A stretch of 64,000 nucleotides of DNA. Source: an uncultured Clostridia bacterium (GTDB lineage: Bacteria > Bacillota > Clostridia > Peptostreptococcales > Anaerovoracaceae). A program made the position numbers and the translations under genes. How positions within the stretch are numbered: the first letter of the stretch is position 1; every line of letters starts with the position of its first letter. The stretch spans positions 62,001 to 126,000 of the forward strand of contig CAKQMV010000002.1 in NCBI GenBank assembly GCA_934255135.1. The letters run 5' to 3'. The notes beneath the pieces are model-generated. The model was not told the origin of the DNA and ran no database searches. It saw nothing but the letters and a program-made list of their open reading frames with translations. This document shows, one piece after another, positions 42,888 to 51,090 of the stretch.

Positions 42888-44786
42888 TTAATACTCTTTT
42901 CTCAATCTTCTTTCTCTAGCTTCCTTTTCCAGATACACAAGCAAAACATTTATATCCGCTGGTGACACACCAGATATTCTACTTGCCTGCCCTACTGTAG
43001 AAGGTCTAATCTCATCAAGCTTCTGCTGTGCTTCTATTCTTAGTCCCTTAATATTACTGTAGACAATATCATCCCTCAGCTTCTTTCTTTCAAGTTTATG
43101 AAGCTTCTCAACCTGCTGAAGCTGTTTCTTAATGTATCCATCATACTTAATGATAATAGAAACTTCTTCTTTTTCCCTTCTGGATAGGTCTGGTCTTGTT
43201 TCATCATCTATTTCAAGAAGCATATCATATGTTATTTCAGGTCTCTTTAAAGTCTCATAGAATGACCAGTTAAACTCGCCAGGGTTACTTGAATGTTTCA
43301 CGAGAAACATATCAAGAGCTTCCTTGTCTGCTTTTTTGTGTCTAAGTCGTTCTACTTCATTATCTACTCTATTCTTCTTATTAATAAATCTCTTATATCT
43401 CTCTTCAGTTACAGATCCATATTCATAACCTATCTGCGTCAGTCTTCTATCTGCATTATCCTGTCTAAGAAGGAGTCTATATTCAGCTCTTGAAGTCATG
43501 ATTCTGTAAGGCTCCTCTGTTCCCTTTGTAACAAGATCATCAATAAGAACACCTATATAAGCTTCATCTCTTCCAAGTATAAGAGGATCTTTATTATCAA
43601 TATATCTTGAAGCATTAATACCAGCTATAAGACCCTGTGATGCAGCCTCTTCATAGCCAGAGCTTCCGTTCGCCTGTCCTGCCGAAAAGAATCCTTTAAT
43701 ATTCTTACTTTCAAGACTACGCTTCAAAGAGAGAGGATTGATACAATCATATTCAATAGCATATGCAGGTTCTACCATCTCTGCATGTTCAAGACCCTTG
43801 ATTGTAGAATAGAATTCCTTCTGTACATCTACAGGGAGACTTGATGACATGCCCTGAATATACATGAGATTAGTATCGATTCCTTCAGGCTCAACAAACA
43901 ACTGATGTCTTTGTCTGTCCTGAAAACGTGAAATTTTGTCTTCGATTGACGGACAGTATCTAGGACCTACTCCCTGAATTTCTCCAGAGTACATTGCAGA
44001 CTTCTCAATGTTATCCATAATAATCTTATGTGTGTCAGGATTAGTATAAGAAAGCCAGCATGAAATCTGTTCCTTTCCCATATCTTTATCATCATTCATA
44101 AATGAGAATGATGTGACTATTTCATCACCTGTCTGCTCTCTCATGACAGAATAATCTATGCTTTCGGCTGTCATACGTGCAGGTGTTCCAGTCTTAAAAC
44201 GTCTGATTTCAAATCCGTTCTCAATTAGACTTTCTGTCAGCTTAGTTGATGGCTTAAGTCCAGCAGGTCCTTCAATCTTTGTGCAATCGCCGATAAAAAT
44301 CTTGCCTCCAAGGAATGTACCAGTTGCCATAATAACCGCTTTAGATCTATATTCACAAGTAGCATCTCTCACACCAGCAATTGTTCCATCTTCTACAATT
44401 ATAGATTCAACTTCACTTTCTATAAGTTCAAGATTTCTTTGGCTTCTAATTGTGTTAAGCATTTCCTCATGATATTTATGCTTATCTGCCTGAGCTCTAA
44501 GAGAGTGAACAGCAGGTCCCTTAGAAGTATTAAGCATCTTGCTCTGAATAAAAGTCTTATCGATATTTATCCCCATCTCACCGCCAAGGGCATCTATTTC
44601 GAATACAAGATGTCCCTTACCTGTTCCACCTATAGACGGATTACACGGCATCATCGCAACGGATTCAATATCAGTGCAGAACATTGCTGTTCTTTTGCCC
44701 ATACGCGCAGAAACAAGAGCAGCTTCACAACCTGCGTGACCTGCTCCTATTACGATTACATCAAATTCATGTCTATTATTCATCAT
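42888..44786 (-). CDS. mnmG: tRNA uridine 5-carboxymethylaminomethyl modification enzyme, FAD subunit
   Basis: A 632-residue MnmG (GidA). With MnmE it adds the carboxymethylaminomethyl (or aminomethyl) group to U34 of certain tRNAs, using FAD, NADH and methylene-THF. Motifs: VIVIGAGHAGCEAALVSARM, PCNPSIGGTGKGHLV, FKTGTPAR, then GYEEAASQGLIAG and TSRAEYRLLLRQDNAD. Length matches full-length long-form MnmG. The start codon follows directly on the mnmE stop. One parS-like site lies within the coding region. Confidence 0.98.
   Translation of the reverse strand: MMNNRHEFDVIVIGAGHAGCEAALVSARMGKRTAMFCTDIESVAMMPCNPSIGGTGKGHLVFEIDALGGEMGINIDKTFIQSKMLNTSKGPAVHSLRAQADKHKYHEEMLNTIRSQRNLELIESEVESIIVEDGTIAGVRDATCEYRSKAVIMATGTFLGGKIFIGDCTKIEGPAGLKPSTKLTESLIENGFEIRRFKTGTPARMTAESIDYSVMREQTGDEIVTSFSFMNDDKDMGKEQISCWLSYTNPDTHKIIMDNIEKSAMYSGEIQGVGPRYCPSIEDKISRFQDRQRHQLFVEPEGIDTNLMYIQGMSSSLPVDVQKEFYSTIKGLEHAEMVEPAYAIEYDCINPLSLKRSLESKNIKGFFSAGQANGSSGYEEAASQGLIAGINASRYIDNKDPLILGRDEAYIGVLIDDLVTKGTEEPYRIMTSRAEYRLLLRQDNADRRLTQIGYEYGSVTEERYKRFINKKNRVDNEVERLRHKKADKEALDMFLVKHSSNPGEFNWSFYETLKRPEITYDMLLEIDDETRPDLSRREKEEVSIIIKYDGYIKKQLQQVEKLHKLERKKLRDDIVYSNIKGLRIEAQQKLDEIRPSTVGQASRISGVSPADINVLLVYLEKEARERRLRKEY
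43294..43309. promoter_or_regulatory. parS-like site 3
   Basis: TGTTTCACGAGAAACA has one mismatch to parS, inside mnmG. It is 953 bases from the perfect site. Confidence 0.8.
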
Positions 44787-46169
44787 TTACTTACCCAGGC
44801 AGAACTTGGAAAATACTGTGTCGAGCACTTCATCACCTACTGCCTCTCCTATAATTTCTCCAAGAGTATCAAAAGCATAGTGAGCATGTATCTCAGCCAT
44901 CTCAATTGATTCTCCTGATTCAAGCATGCTGATTGCTGTATCAAGATCGTCATCTGCGCTCTTTAGAGCAGCAAGCTGTCTTTCACTTGTGATAATATCT
45001 GATTCTGTATTCTTAATATTTCCTAAATCAAACTTTCTGGAAATTACAGATGATACCATTTCAGCTGCTTTCAGTGCATTTTCACCTACTAGCGATGTTT
45101 TAATGACATCACAACCAGGAAGCTTATTCTCTATGAATTCTTCATCAACACTGATTCCAAGATCTTCCTTGTTATAAACGACAAGAATTCTATCTCCGCT
45201 GATATGCTCAATGAAGTGAAGAATCTCATCATCTTCATCCTCAAGATCCTTACTTCCATCAATTACAAGCATAATAAAATCTGCTGCAGCAATTGCCTTT
45301 TCAGTTCTCTTAATACCAATCTGCTCAATCTTATCTTCAGTATCTCTGATTCCAGCTGTATCAATAAGTACAACAGGAACTCCATCAACAGTGGCGCTCT
45401 CTTCAACTGTATCTCTTGTAGTACCAGGAATATCAGTAACAATTACCCTTCCCTCTCCGAGAATAGCATTCATAAGAGAAGATTTACCTACGTTAGGCTT
45501 ACCGACAATTGCAATCTTCACACCTTCTCTTGCAATCTTGCCAATTCCAGCAGTATCAATAAGATCCTCAACGCTGCTCTGAACCCATCTTAAATCAGTA
45601 ATATGATCATCGTACTGAGTCTCTTCGATATCCTCGTCTGGGTAATCAATATTTACGGCCATCTTAGCAAGAACATCAAGCAGAGTTTCTCTGATTGATT
45701 CAATTGTTTCGCTTAGCCTTCCTTCTTTCTGCTTTTCTGCAATATCTAGTGTCATATCCGTTCTCGCTTTAATAATATCTATAACAGCCTCCGCCTGAGA
45801 AAGATCTATCTTGCCATTAAGGAATGCAAGCTTAGTAAATTCTCCAGGTTCAGCCATTCTTGCTCCATGATCAATAGCAGTTCTTACAATCTGCTTCAAA
45901 GAAACATTGCTTCCATGAGCCTGAATCTCAACCATATCCTCACCGGTGTATGATGCCGGCCCCTTCATATATATGAAAACAGCTTCGTCTATTACCTCAC
46001 CATCGATATTAATCACATGGCCAAAATAGGTATGTCTTGGTTTGATGTTCTCCGGACATTCCTTAAACATCTTCTTCATGATGAAAAAACTCTCATCTCC
46101 ACCGATTCTTACTACTCCGATTCCACCCTCTCCAAGAGGTGTAGCAATTGCTGTAATAGTATCACTCAT
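44787..46169 (-). CDS. mnmE: tRNA modification GTPase
   Basis: A 460-residue MnmE (TrmE). The N-terminal tetrahydrofolate-binding domain starts with DTITAIATPLGEGGIGVVRI. The G domain is embedded in a helical domain: GKPNVGKSSLMNAI, DIPGTTRDTVEE, DTAGIRDTEDKIE and NKEDLG. The C-terminus ends FCLGK, with the conserved cysteine of the C-[ILV]-G-K motif. It partners MnmG encoded next door. The ribosome binding site AAGGAG is formed by the end of recF, 4 bases upstream. Confidence 0.98.
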   Translation of the reverse strand: MSDTITAIATPLGEGGIGVVRIGGDESFFIMKKMFKECPENIKPRHTYFGHVINIDGEVIDEAVFIYMKGPASYTGEDMVEIQAHGSNVSLKQIVRTAIDHGARMAEPGEFTKLAFLNGKIDLSQAEAVIDIIKARTDMTLDIAEKQKEGRLSETIESIRETLLDVLAKMAVNIDYPDEDIEETQYDDHITDLRWVQSSVEDLIDTAGIGKIAREGVKIAIVGKPNVGKSSLMNAILGEGRVIVTDIPGTTRDTVEESATVDGVPVVLIDTAGIRDTEDKIEQIGIKRTEKAIAAADFIMLVIDGSKDLEDEDDEILHFIEHISGDRILVVYNKEDLGISVDEEFIENKLPGCDVIKTSLVGENALKAAEMVSSVISRKFDLGNIKNTESDIITSERQLAALKSADDDLDTAISMLESGESIEMAEIHAHYAFDTLGEIIGEAVGDEVLDTVFSKFCLGK

Positions 46170-46173
46170 GTGA

Positions 46174-47283
46174 TTACTCCTTTTTTCCGTAATTTATAAT
46201 TTGTGTAATATTACCACATTGAACACTGAATACAGAAGCATCTTTCATATTATCAGTCAGATCATCAAGAAGTTCTGTTGTAGTAATAAATAGCTGTACA
46301 TCATCAATTTCATTAAGCAGCACCCGCTGCCTTTCTGCGTCAAGTTCAGATAATACATCATCAAGTATAAGAACAGGACTTTCAAGCAGGATTTCCTTCG
46401 CTATTCTTACCTCAGCAAGCTTTAAAGAAAGGGCTGCAGTTCTCTGCTGTCCCTGAGATCCGAACTTCTTTGCGTCAATTCCATTAATATAGAATTCAAT
46501 ATCGTCACGATGAGGACCAATGCTACAGCTTCTGTAATACTTATCCTTGTCCCTATATGAGATTATTTTATCAAACATCTCCTCGTTAGAGTTAGCATAA
46601 CATGACTCATTATACTTTATTTCTAGCTTCTCTCTTCTACCTGAAATATATTCCTGCACCTCAGAAGCCTTCTCAGAAAGAATATCAACAAAATTTCTTC
46701 TATACTTTATGATTTCAAAGCCATTTACCGCAAGCTGCCAGTCAAAAACATCAAGCATATTATCGTCAATATTCGACGGATCATTCTTAAGTATAGAATT
46801 CTTCTGCTTCAAAGCATCATTATATTTCTTAAGACATTCATAATATCCTGGTCTAAGCTGACTAATTTCTTTATTAATGAAACTTCTCCTCTTATCCGGA
46901 CTATCCTTAATAATTCTAAGATCCTCAGGGGAGAAAACAATTACAACAAGATTATTAAGGAGCTCTGTCGTTTTCCTTACAAGTTTCCCGTCCTTCTTAA
47001 TCATCTTCTTTCCCTGACGATTAACATTAATTCTTACATTAACATCAAAATCATTCTTCTCTATATCTGCACTTACTGTACATGATTCCTTACCGAACAT
47101 TATTGTTTCCGCTATAGAATTGGTTCTAAATGAACGTGCAAAAGAACACAGGTATATCGCTTCGACAAGATTAGTCTTTCCCTGTGCATTCTCACCTATT
47201 ATGATGTTCCGTGAATCATCGAAGGCAAGCTCAAGAGTCTCGTAATTTCTGTAATTTGTTAACGTGAGGTTCTTAATTTTCAT
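46174..47283 (-). CDS. recF: DNA replication and repair protein RecF
   Basis: A 369-residue SMC-like ATPase that helps load RecA at gaps. Motifs: NIIIGENAQGKTNLVEAIYL (Walker A), SFINKEISQLRPGY, QGQQRTAALSLKLAE (signature) and PVLILDDVLSELDAER (Walker B). The ATG is the only reasonable start: an in-frame TAA lies 9 bases upstream, and the N-terminus KIKNLTLTNYRNY is canonical. No Shine-Dalgarno is present, and a TATAAT ends just 8 bases before the ATG, so the message may be leaderless. A terminator separates recF from dnaN. Confidence 0.97.
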   Translation of the reverse strand: MKIKNLTLTNYRNYETLELAFDDSRNIIIGENAQGKTNLVEAIYLCSFARSFRTNSIAETIMFGKESCTVSADIEKNDFDVNVRINVNRQGKKMIKKDGKLVRKTTELLNNLVVIVFSPEDLRIIKDSPDKRRSFINKEISQLRPGYYECLKKYNDALKQKNSILKNDPSNIDDNMLDVFDWQLAVNGFEIIKYRRNFVDILSEKASEVQEYISGRREKLEIKYNESCYANSNEEMFDKIISYRDKDKYYRSCSIGPHRDDIEFYINGIDAKKFGSQGQQRTAALSLKLAEVRIAKEILLESPVLILDDVLSELDAERQRVLLNEIDDVQLFITTTELLDDLTDNMKDASVFSVQCGNITQIINYGKKE

Positions 47284-47291
47284 AATATATT

Positions 47292-47318
47292 ATTATACAC
47301 TCTAAAGTTCACTTACAA
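47292..47318 (-). promoter_or_regulatory. Candidate recF promoter (leaderless)
   Basis: On the minus strand a perfect TATAAT (47297-47292) follows TTGTAA (47318-47313) after a 15-base spacer. The -10 ends 8 bases from the recF ATG, leaving essentially no 5' leader. Confidence 0.5.
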
Positions 47319-47322
47319 AAAG

Positions 47323-47355
47323 AGGCTTTATACGACATTTCATCGCATAAAGCCT
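47323..47355 (-). terminator. dnaN terminator
   Basis: On the minus strand AGGCTTTATGCGA pairs with TCGTATAAAGCCT, followed by CTTTTTG. It lies 28 bases past the dnaN stop. Confidence 0.8.
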
Positions 47356-47382
47356 AAAAGTTCAACAAAAGTTAAATTACTA

Positions 47383-48486
47383 TTAGTTGATTCTGATTGG
47401 AAGTACAAGATAGATGTATCTGTCGCCCTTAAGAGGCTTGATGATGCAAGGGCTAACCTGATCCTTCATATTAATCATGATTTCCTCATCATCGATTGCA
47501 CTTAGAGCATCCTTGAGATACTTGGCATTCATTCCAATTACCAGATCATCGCCTTCCTTGATAATCTCAACGTTCTCGTCAATTCTACCCTCTTCTGAAA
47601 GAGAAGTGATATTTATATTAGAATCCTTAATTGTGAACTTGATAAGATTATTATTCTTAACAGAAGATAGAAGTGATGCTCTATCAATACTCTTAAGGAG
47701 TTCCTGTCTCTTTACTCTGATATTAATCTGACCTTCACGACCCAAAATTCTATTGTAGTCAATGAACTTACCATTGAAAGTATTAACGGTAACCTGGTTG
47801 TTATCAAAAATCATAACAACCTTATTGTCGATAATTTCAATAGTCATATATTCTTCGCCATCATCAGCAATAATTCTTGAAACATCAGTCGCAAGCTTTG
47901 CAGGGATAATAACGCTAATAGAAGAACTGTTATCAACATCAACATTAAAAGTAGCAATTCTAAAAGGATCAACTGCTACCATCTTCATATTGCCATCAGC
48001 CATTTCAAGGAGAACACCTGTAAGCACTCCATTGAAATCATCTGTGCTGGCAGAGAATGCAGTCTTTCTAATAAGCTTCTTAATATCTTCTTTTCTGATA
48101 TTTACAGAATTATGTCCACCAGAAAGCATAAATTTAGGAAATTCATCTGCTGAGAAAGATACTAGCTCTGTACTTGAAGTACCTGACACAAGATTAACCT
48201 TCATCTGCTCTTCATTGATATCAAGCATAACCTCTTCTTCAGGAAGCTTAGATACAATACTGGTAAGAAGCTTAGCAGGAAGAACAAATGATGCTGAATC
48301 TTCTACATCAGCTGGTATAACTGACTCAATAGTAATTGTTGTATCTGTAGCTGTCAGCTTAAGGACCTCTCCATAAGCCTCAAAAAGAATTCCTTCAAGT
48401 ATGTTAGATGTTGTTCTTGTGGGAACTGCATGTCCTACATTATTCAATGCTCTGTTTAAATCACTTCTATTACAGAAAACCTTCAT
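47383..48486 (-). CDS. dnaN: DNA polymerase III sliding clamp (beta subunit)
   Basis: A 367-residue clamp that tethers the polymerase to DNA as a dimeric ring. The typical start MKVFCNRSDLNRALNNVGHA, the three-domain length and the C-terminal PLKGDRYIYLVLPIRIN (peptide-binding groove and closing motif) are all present. AAGGTGA precedes the ATG. It lies 156 bases downstream of dnaA and ends at a terminator. The small S4-domain gene (rlbA/yaaA) that often sits between dnaN and recF is absent. Confidence 0.98.
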   Translation of the reverse strand: MKVFCNRSDLNRALNNVGHAVPTRTTSNILEGILFEAYGEVLKLTATDTTITIESVIPADVEDSASFVLPAKLLTSIVSKLPEEEVMLDINEEQMKVNLVSGTSSTELVSFSADEFPKFMLSGGHNSVNIRKEDIKKLIRKTAFSASTDDFNGVLTGVLLEMADGNMKMVAVDPFRIATFNVDVDNSSSISVIIPAKLATDVSRIIADDGEEYMTIEIIDNKVVMIFDNNQVTVNTFNGKFIDYNRILGREGQINIRVKRQELLKSIDRASLLSSVKNNNLIKFTIKDSNINITSLSEEGRIDENVEIIKEGDDLVIGMNAKYLKDALSAIDDEEIMINMKDQVSPCIIKPLKGDRYIYLVLPIRIN

Positions 48487-48537
48487 CGTAAATCACCTTT
48501 GTTTTTATTTATTAAATATAGTAGTCGTAGTAGGGGG

Positions 48538-48642
48538 TGTGGAAAGTGTGGAAAACTCTCAAACCCCATGTCTTATCTGTCGTTTAGCATGTTTTTATTG
48601 TTGAAAAGTGGGAGTATAACCATGTGGAAAACATGTGGAAAA
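48538..48642. other. DnaA-box cluster between dnaA and dnaN
   Basis: Four copies of TGTGGAAA[AG] lie at 48538-48546, 48547-48555, 48623-48631 and 48634-48642, each one mismatch or more from TGTGGATAA. The first pair is contiguous and the second is spaced by 2 bases. All point the same way. Part of a bipartite origin with the cluster upstream of dnaA. Confidence 0.75.
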
Positions 48643-49989
48643 CTATTTATCAATATTAAGCTTGTCCTTTATCTCCCTTATATCTGCTTTTAACTCATCA
48701 TTTGTCTTGAGGTCTTTCTCAATCTTCTCAACTGCATGAATAACCGTCGAATAGTGTCTATCACCAAACAGTTTACCTATCTTAGGAAGAGAAATATCAA
48801 CATTTGATCTTGTCAGATACATCGCTACCTGTCTTGGTAGGTTGATTTCAGCCTTACGCTTAGGCGAGTCCATGTCTGCTACAGTTATATTATAGTAATT
48901 TGCAACAACACTTTTGATTCTTTCCGGTGCGACGGCTTCTTCGTTATCGGAGATTACGTCCTTTAGGACCTTTTTGGCCAGGTCAACAGTAATCTCATCA
49001 CCAAGAAGATTTGAGAATCCTACGATTCTACTCCATGCACCTTCGAGCTCTCTGATATTATCCTTAATCTGTTCGGCTATAAGACAGCAGACTTCATTAA
49101 CCTGCTTTGTAATCTCTATATCCGACTTCTCTGCAAAGTTATATAGAATAGAAACTCTTGTTTCATAATCAGGTGGCTGAATGTCGGCAATCATGTTCCA
49201 TGAGAACCTTGTTCTAAGTCTTTCATCAAGATCTTTTAAATTAACAGGCGGACAGTCTGATGAAATAACTATCTGTTTGTTATTCTCATAAAGAGTGTTG
49301 AAAGTGTGGAAAAACTCTTCCTGGATTGATTCTTTACCCTGCAGGAACTGAATGTCATCGATGAGAAGTACGTCAACCTTTCTATATTTGTTACGGAAAG
49401 ATCTTGTCTTGTTCTCTCTAATCGCTTTAATAAGTTCATTTGTGAACATCTCTGAAGAAACGTAAAGCACGTTAAGATTAGGTCGTGTTCTTCCGATATG
49501 TACTCCAATTGCCTGCATGAGGTGTGTCTTACCAAGACCTGATCCTCCGTACAAAAACAATGGATTATAAGCTTCTCCAGGAACCTCAGCTGCGGCAAGA
49601 GATGCTGCATGAGCGAATTTATTGCTGTTACCTACTACAAAGTTATCAAAAGTAAAACGAGGATTGAAGATGTTCTCTTCTGTAAACTCGTTCTTTACAA
49701 CTTTAGGGGCTGTCTTCTGCTGCTCTTTCTTCTCGTATTCGTTCTCGTGTCTGATAATTACCTTGTATTTCTTGCCTGTAAGATCAGCAAATGTCTTCTC
49801 AATTATAGGCATATAGTTATTTTTAAGAAATTCAAGGTTATATTCCTCTTTAGAAGCAATATAAATAATACCAAGTTCGTCATCTACACTTCTGAGGTAT
49901 AATGGTTCAAACCAGGTAGTAAAAGAATAATCACTTGTGTTGGCTTTCATTGCTGTGGTAAAACCATCCCACATCTTGTTAGTGTCCAA
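48643..49989 (-). CDS. dnaA: Chromosomal replication initiator DnaA
   Basis: A 448-residue DnaA that melts the origin and loads helicase. Domain I is residues 1-75; a short linker follows. AAA+ domain III has PLFLYGGSGLGKTHLMQAIG, VLLIDDIQFLQGK and LRTRFSWNM. Domain IV has the DnaA-box-binding signature SLPKIGKLFGDRHYSTVIHA. The start codon is TTG (49989-49987), supported by GGAGGG 5 bases upstream; the first ATG is codon 6. Its promoter contains a DnaA box, consistent with autoregulation. It is flanked by DnaA-box clusters on both sides. Confidence 0.98.
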   Translation of the reverse strand: MDTNKMWDGFTTAMKANTSDYSFTTWFEPLYLRSVDDELGIIYIASKEEYNLEFLKNNYMPIIEKTFADLTGKKYKVIIRHENEYEKKEQQKTAPKVVKNEFTEENIFNPRFTFDNFVVGNSNKFAHAASLAAAEVPGEAYNPLFLYGGSGLGKTHLMQAIGVHIGRTRPNLNVLYVSSEMFTNELIKAIRENKTRSFRNKYRKVDVLLIDDIQFLQGKESIQEEFFHTFNTLYENNKQIVISSDCPPVNLKDLDERLRTRFSWNMIADIQPPDYETRVSILYNFAEKSDIEITKQVNEVCCLIAEQIKDNIRELEGAWSRIVGFSNLLGDEITVDLAKKVLKDVISDNEEAVAPERIKSVVANYYNITVADMDSPKRKAEINLPRQVAMYLTRSNVDISLPKIGKLFGDRHYSTVIHAVEKIEKDLKTNDELKADIREIKDKLNIDK

Positions 49990-50015
49990 TTTTCCCTCCT
50001 TTTGTCGGTGAGGTA

Positions 50016-50044
50016 ATTTTACATAACTTTTTCCACATATGCAA
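50016..50044 (-). promoter_or_regulatory. dnaA promoter overlapping a DnaA box
   Basis: On the minus strand TTGCAT (50044-50039), a 17-base spacer and TAAAAT (50021-50016). The spacer contains a DnaA box (TTTTCCACA on the + strand, 50029-50037), so bound DnaA would block polymerase. Confidence 0.6.
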
Positions 50045-50192
50045 ACTTGAAAAAATGCCGATTTTACGTATATTTAACATTTCAAAAAGCGAGTTATGCA
50101 CATATTGTGGAAAAAGTTGTTAATAATTTCAACAACCACAACATATTGTGTATAACTATATTTTTGAAAAAATAAATACAAGTTTATCCACT
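50029..50192. other. oriC, DnaA-box cluster upstream of dnaA
   Basis: In the 338-base gap between dnaA and rpmH, near-consensus DnaA boxes lie at 50029-50037 (TTTTCCACA), 50094-50102 (TTATGCACA), 50106-50114 (TGTGGAAAA), 50147-50155 (TGTGTATAA) and 50184-50192 (TTATCCACT). The intervening sequence is very AT-rich, as for an unwinding element. Genes diverge from here on both sides. With the dnaA-dnaN cluster it forms a bipartite origin. Confidence 0.85.
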
Positions 50193-50220
50193 GATAAGCA
50201 TTAAGTAGAGAGCATGATTA

Positions 50221-50249
50221 TTGACTTTTCATTAACTTTAAGATATTAT
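50221..50249 (+). promoter_or_regulatory. rpmH operon promoter
   Basis: TTGACT (50221-50226), a 17-base spacer and TATTAT (50244-50249). A leader of about 70 bases precedes rpmH. Confidence 0.7.
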
Positions 50250-50327
50250 AACTCGGTATTATGCCTATGGAATTTAGAAGGCATAGAATTATAAGATATC
50301 ATTTAGAGATATGGAAGGAGAAATGAA

Positions 50328-50462
50328 ATGAAGAGAACATATCAGCCAAAGAAGAGACAGCGTCTTAAGGAGCACGGATTCAGAAAGAGAATGAGAACAG
50401 CTAACGGAAGAAAGGTTCTTAAGAGAAGAAGAGCAAGAGGTAGAAAGAGTCTTACTGCTTAA
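50328..50462 (+). CDS. rpmH: Ribosomal protein bL34
   Basis: A 44-residue basic protein starting MKRTYQPKKRQRLKEHGFRK and ending RARGRKSLTA, which is canonical L34. AAGGAG lies 8-9 bases before the ATG. It is the first gene of the rightward rpmH-rnpA-yidD-yidC-jag operon beside oriC. The gene is shorter than most open-frame cut-offs. Confidence 0.97.
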   Translation: MKRTYQPKKRQRLKEHGFRKRMRTANGRKVLKRRRARGRKSLTA

Positions 50463-50485
50463 GCTGAATTTCAGGTATCTAAATA

Positions 50486-50830
50486 ATGAGAAAGAGTTAT
50501 AAACTTACTTTGCGAAATCAGAAGAACTTCGTAGCCGTTTATAACCGAGGTAAATCCAAGGGCTGCAGATTTGCAGTTGTTCTATATAAGAAGAATGGAC
50601 TTCCACACAGTAGGTTTGCTTATGTTGCCAGCAAGAAAGTAGGTAACAGTGTTCAAAGAAATAGAGCAAGAAGGCTTATGAGAGAAGCATATAGAACGAT
50701 GAACAGAAGGATTGCTCCCGGCTACGATGTAATTTTTGTTGCAAGAAATGGAATTGACCAGAGTAAATGCGACGAAGTAAGGAAAGCAATATTCGGTGCT
50801 ATCAGAGCTGCCGGACTATTTGAAGAGTAA
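50486..50830 (+). CDS. rnpA: Ribonuclease P protein component
   Basis: A 114-residue basic protein that binds the RNase P RNA and helps mature tRNA 5' ends. The RNR motif is in KVGNSVQRNRARRLMREAYR, and YDVIFVARNG near the end is also characteristic. It starts 23 bases past rpmH, as in nearly all bacteria. The RNA subunit rnpB is not in this window. Confidence 0.96.
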   Translation: MRKSYKLTLRNQKNFVAVYNRGKSKGCRFAVVLYKKNGLPHSRFAYVASKKVGNSVQRNRARRLMREAYRTMNRRIAPGYDVIFVARNGIDQSKCDEVRKAIFGAIRAAGLFEE

Positions 50831-50843
50831 TTAATTAGAGACC

Positions 50844-51074
50844 ATGAATTTCATCAAGAATCTACCAAAGAATATTTTAATACTATTAATCAGGGGATAC
50901 AGAACTTTCATTTCACCATTGTTCCCTCCTACCTGCAGATTCTATCCAACCTGCAGTACATACTTCCTTCAGGCAGTTGAGAAGTATGGTTTTATCAAGG
51001 GAAGCTGGCTTGGAATAAAGAGAATACTTAAGTGTCACCCGGGACATCCCGGTGGATATGATCCCCTACCGTAA
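50844..51074 (+). CDS. yidD: Membrane protein insertion efficiency factor YidD
   Basis: A 76-residue protein with the YidD motifs FISPLFPPTCRFYPTCSTYF and CHPGHPGGYDPLP and an amphipathic N-terminal helix. YidD helps YidC-dependent insertion at the membrane. It lies between rnpA and yidC, the usual position. The ribosome binding site is weak (AGAG). Confidence 0.95.
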   Translation: MNFIKNLPKNILILLIRGYRTFISPLFPPTCRFYPTCSTYFLQAVEKYGFIKGSWLGIKRILKCHPGHPGGYDPLP

Positions 51075-51090
51075 CAAGCAGGAGAAATAA

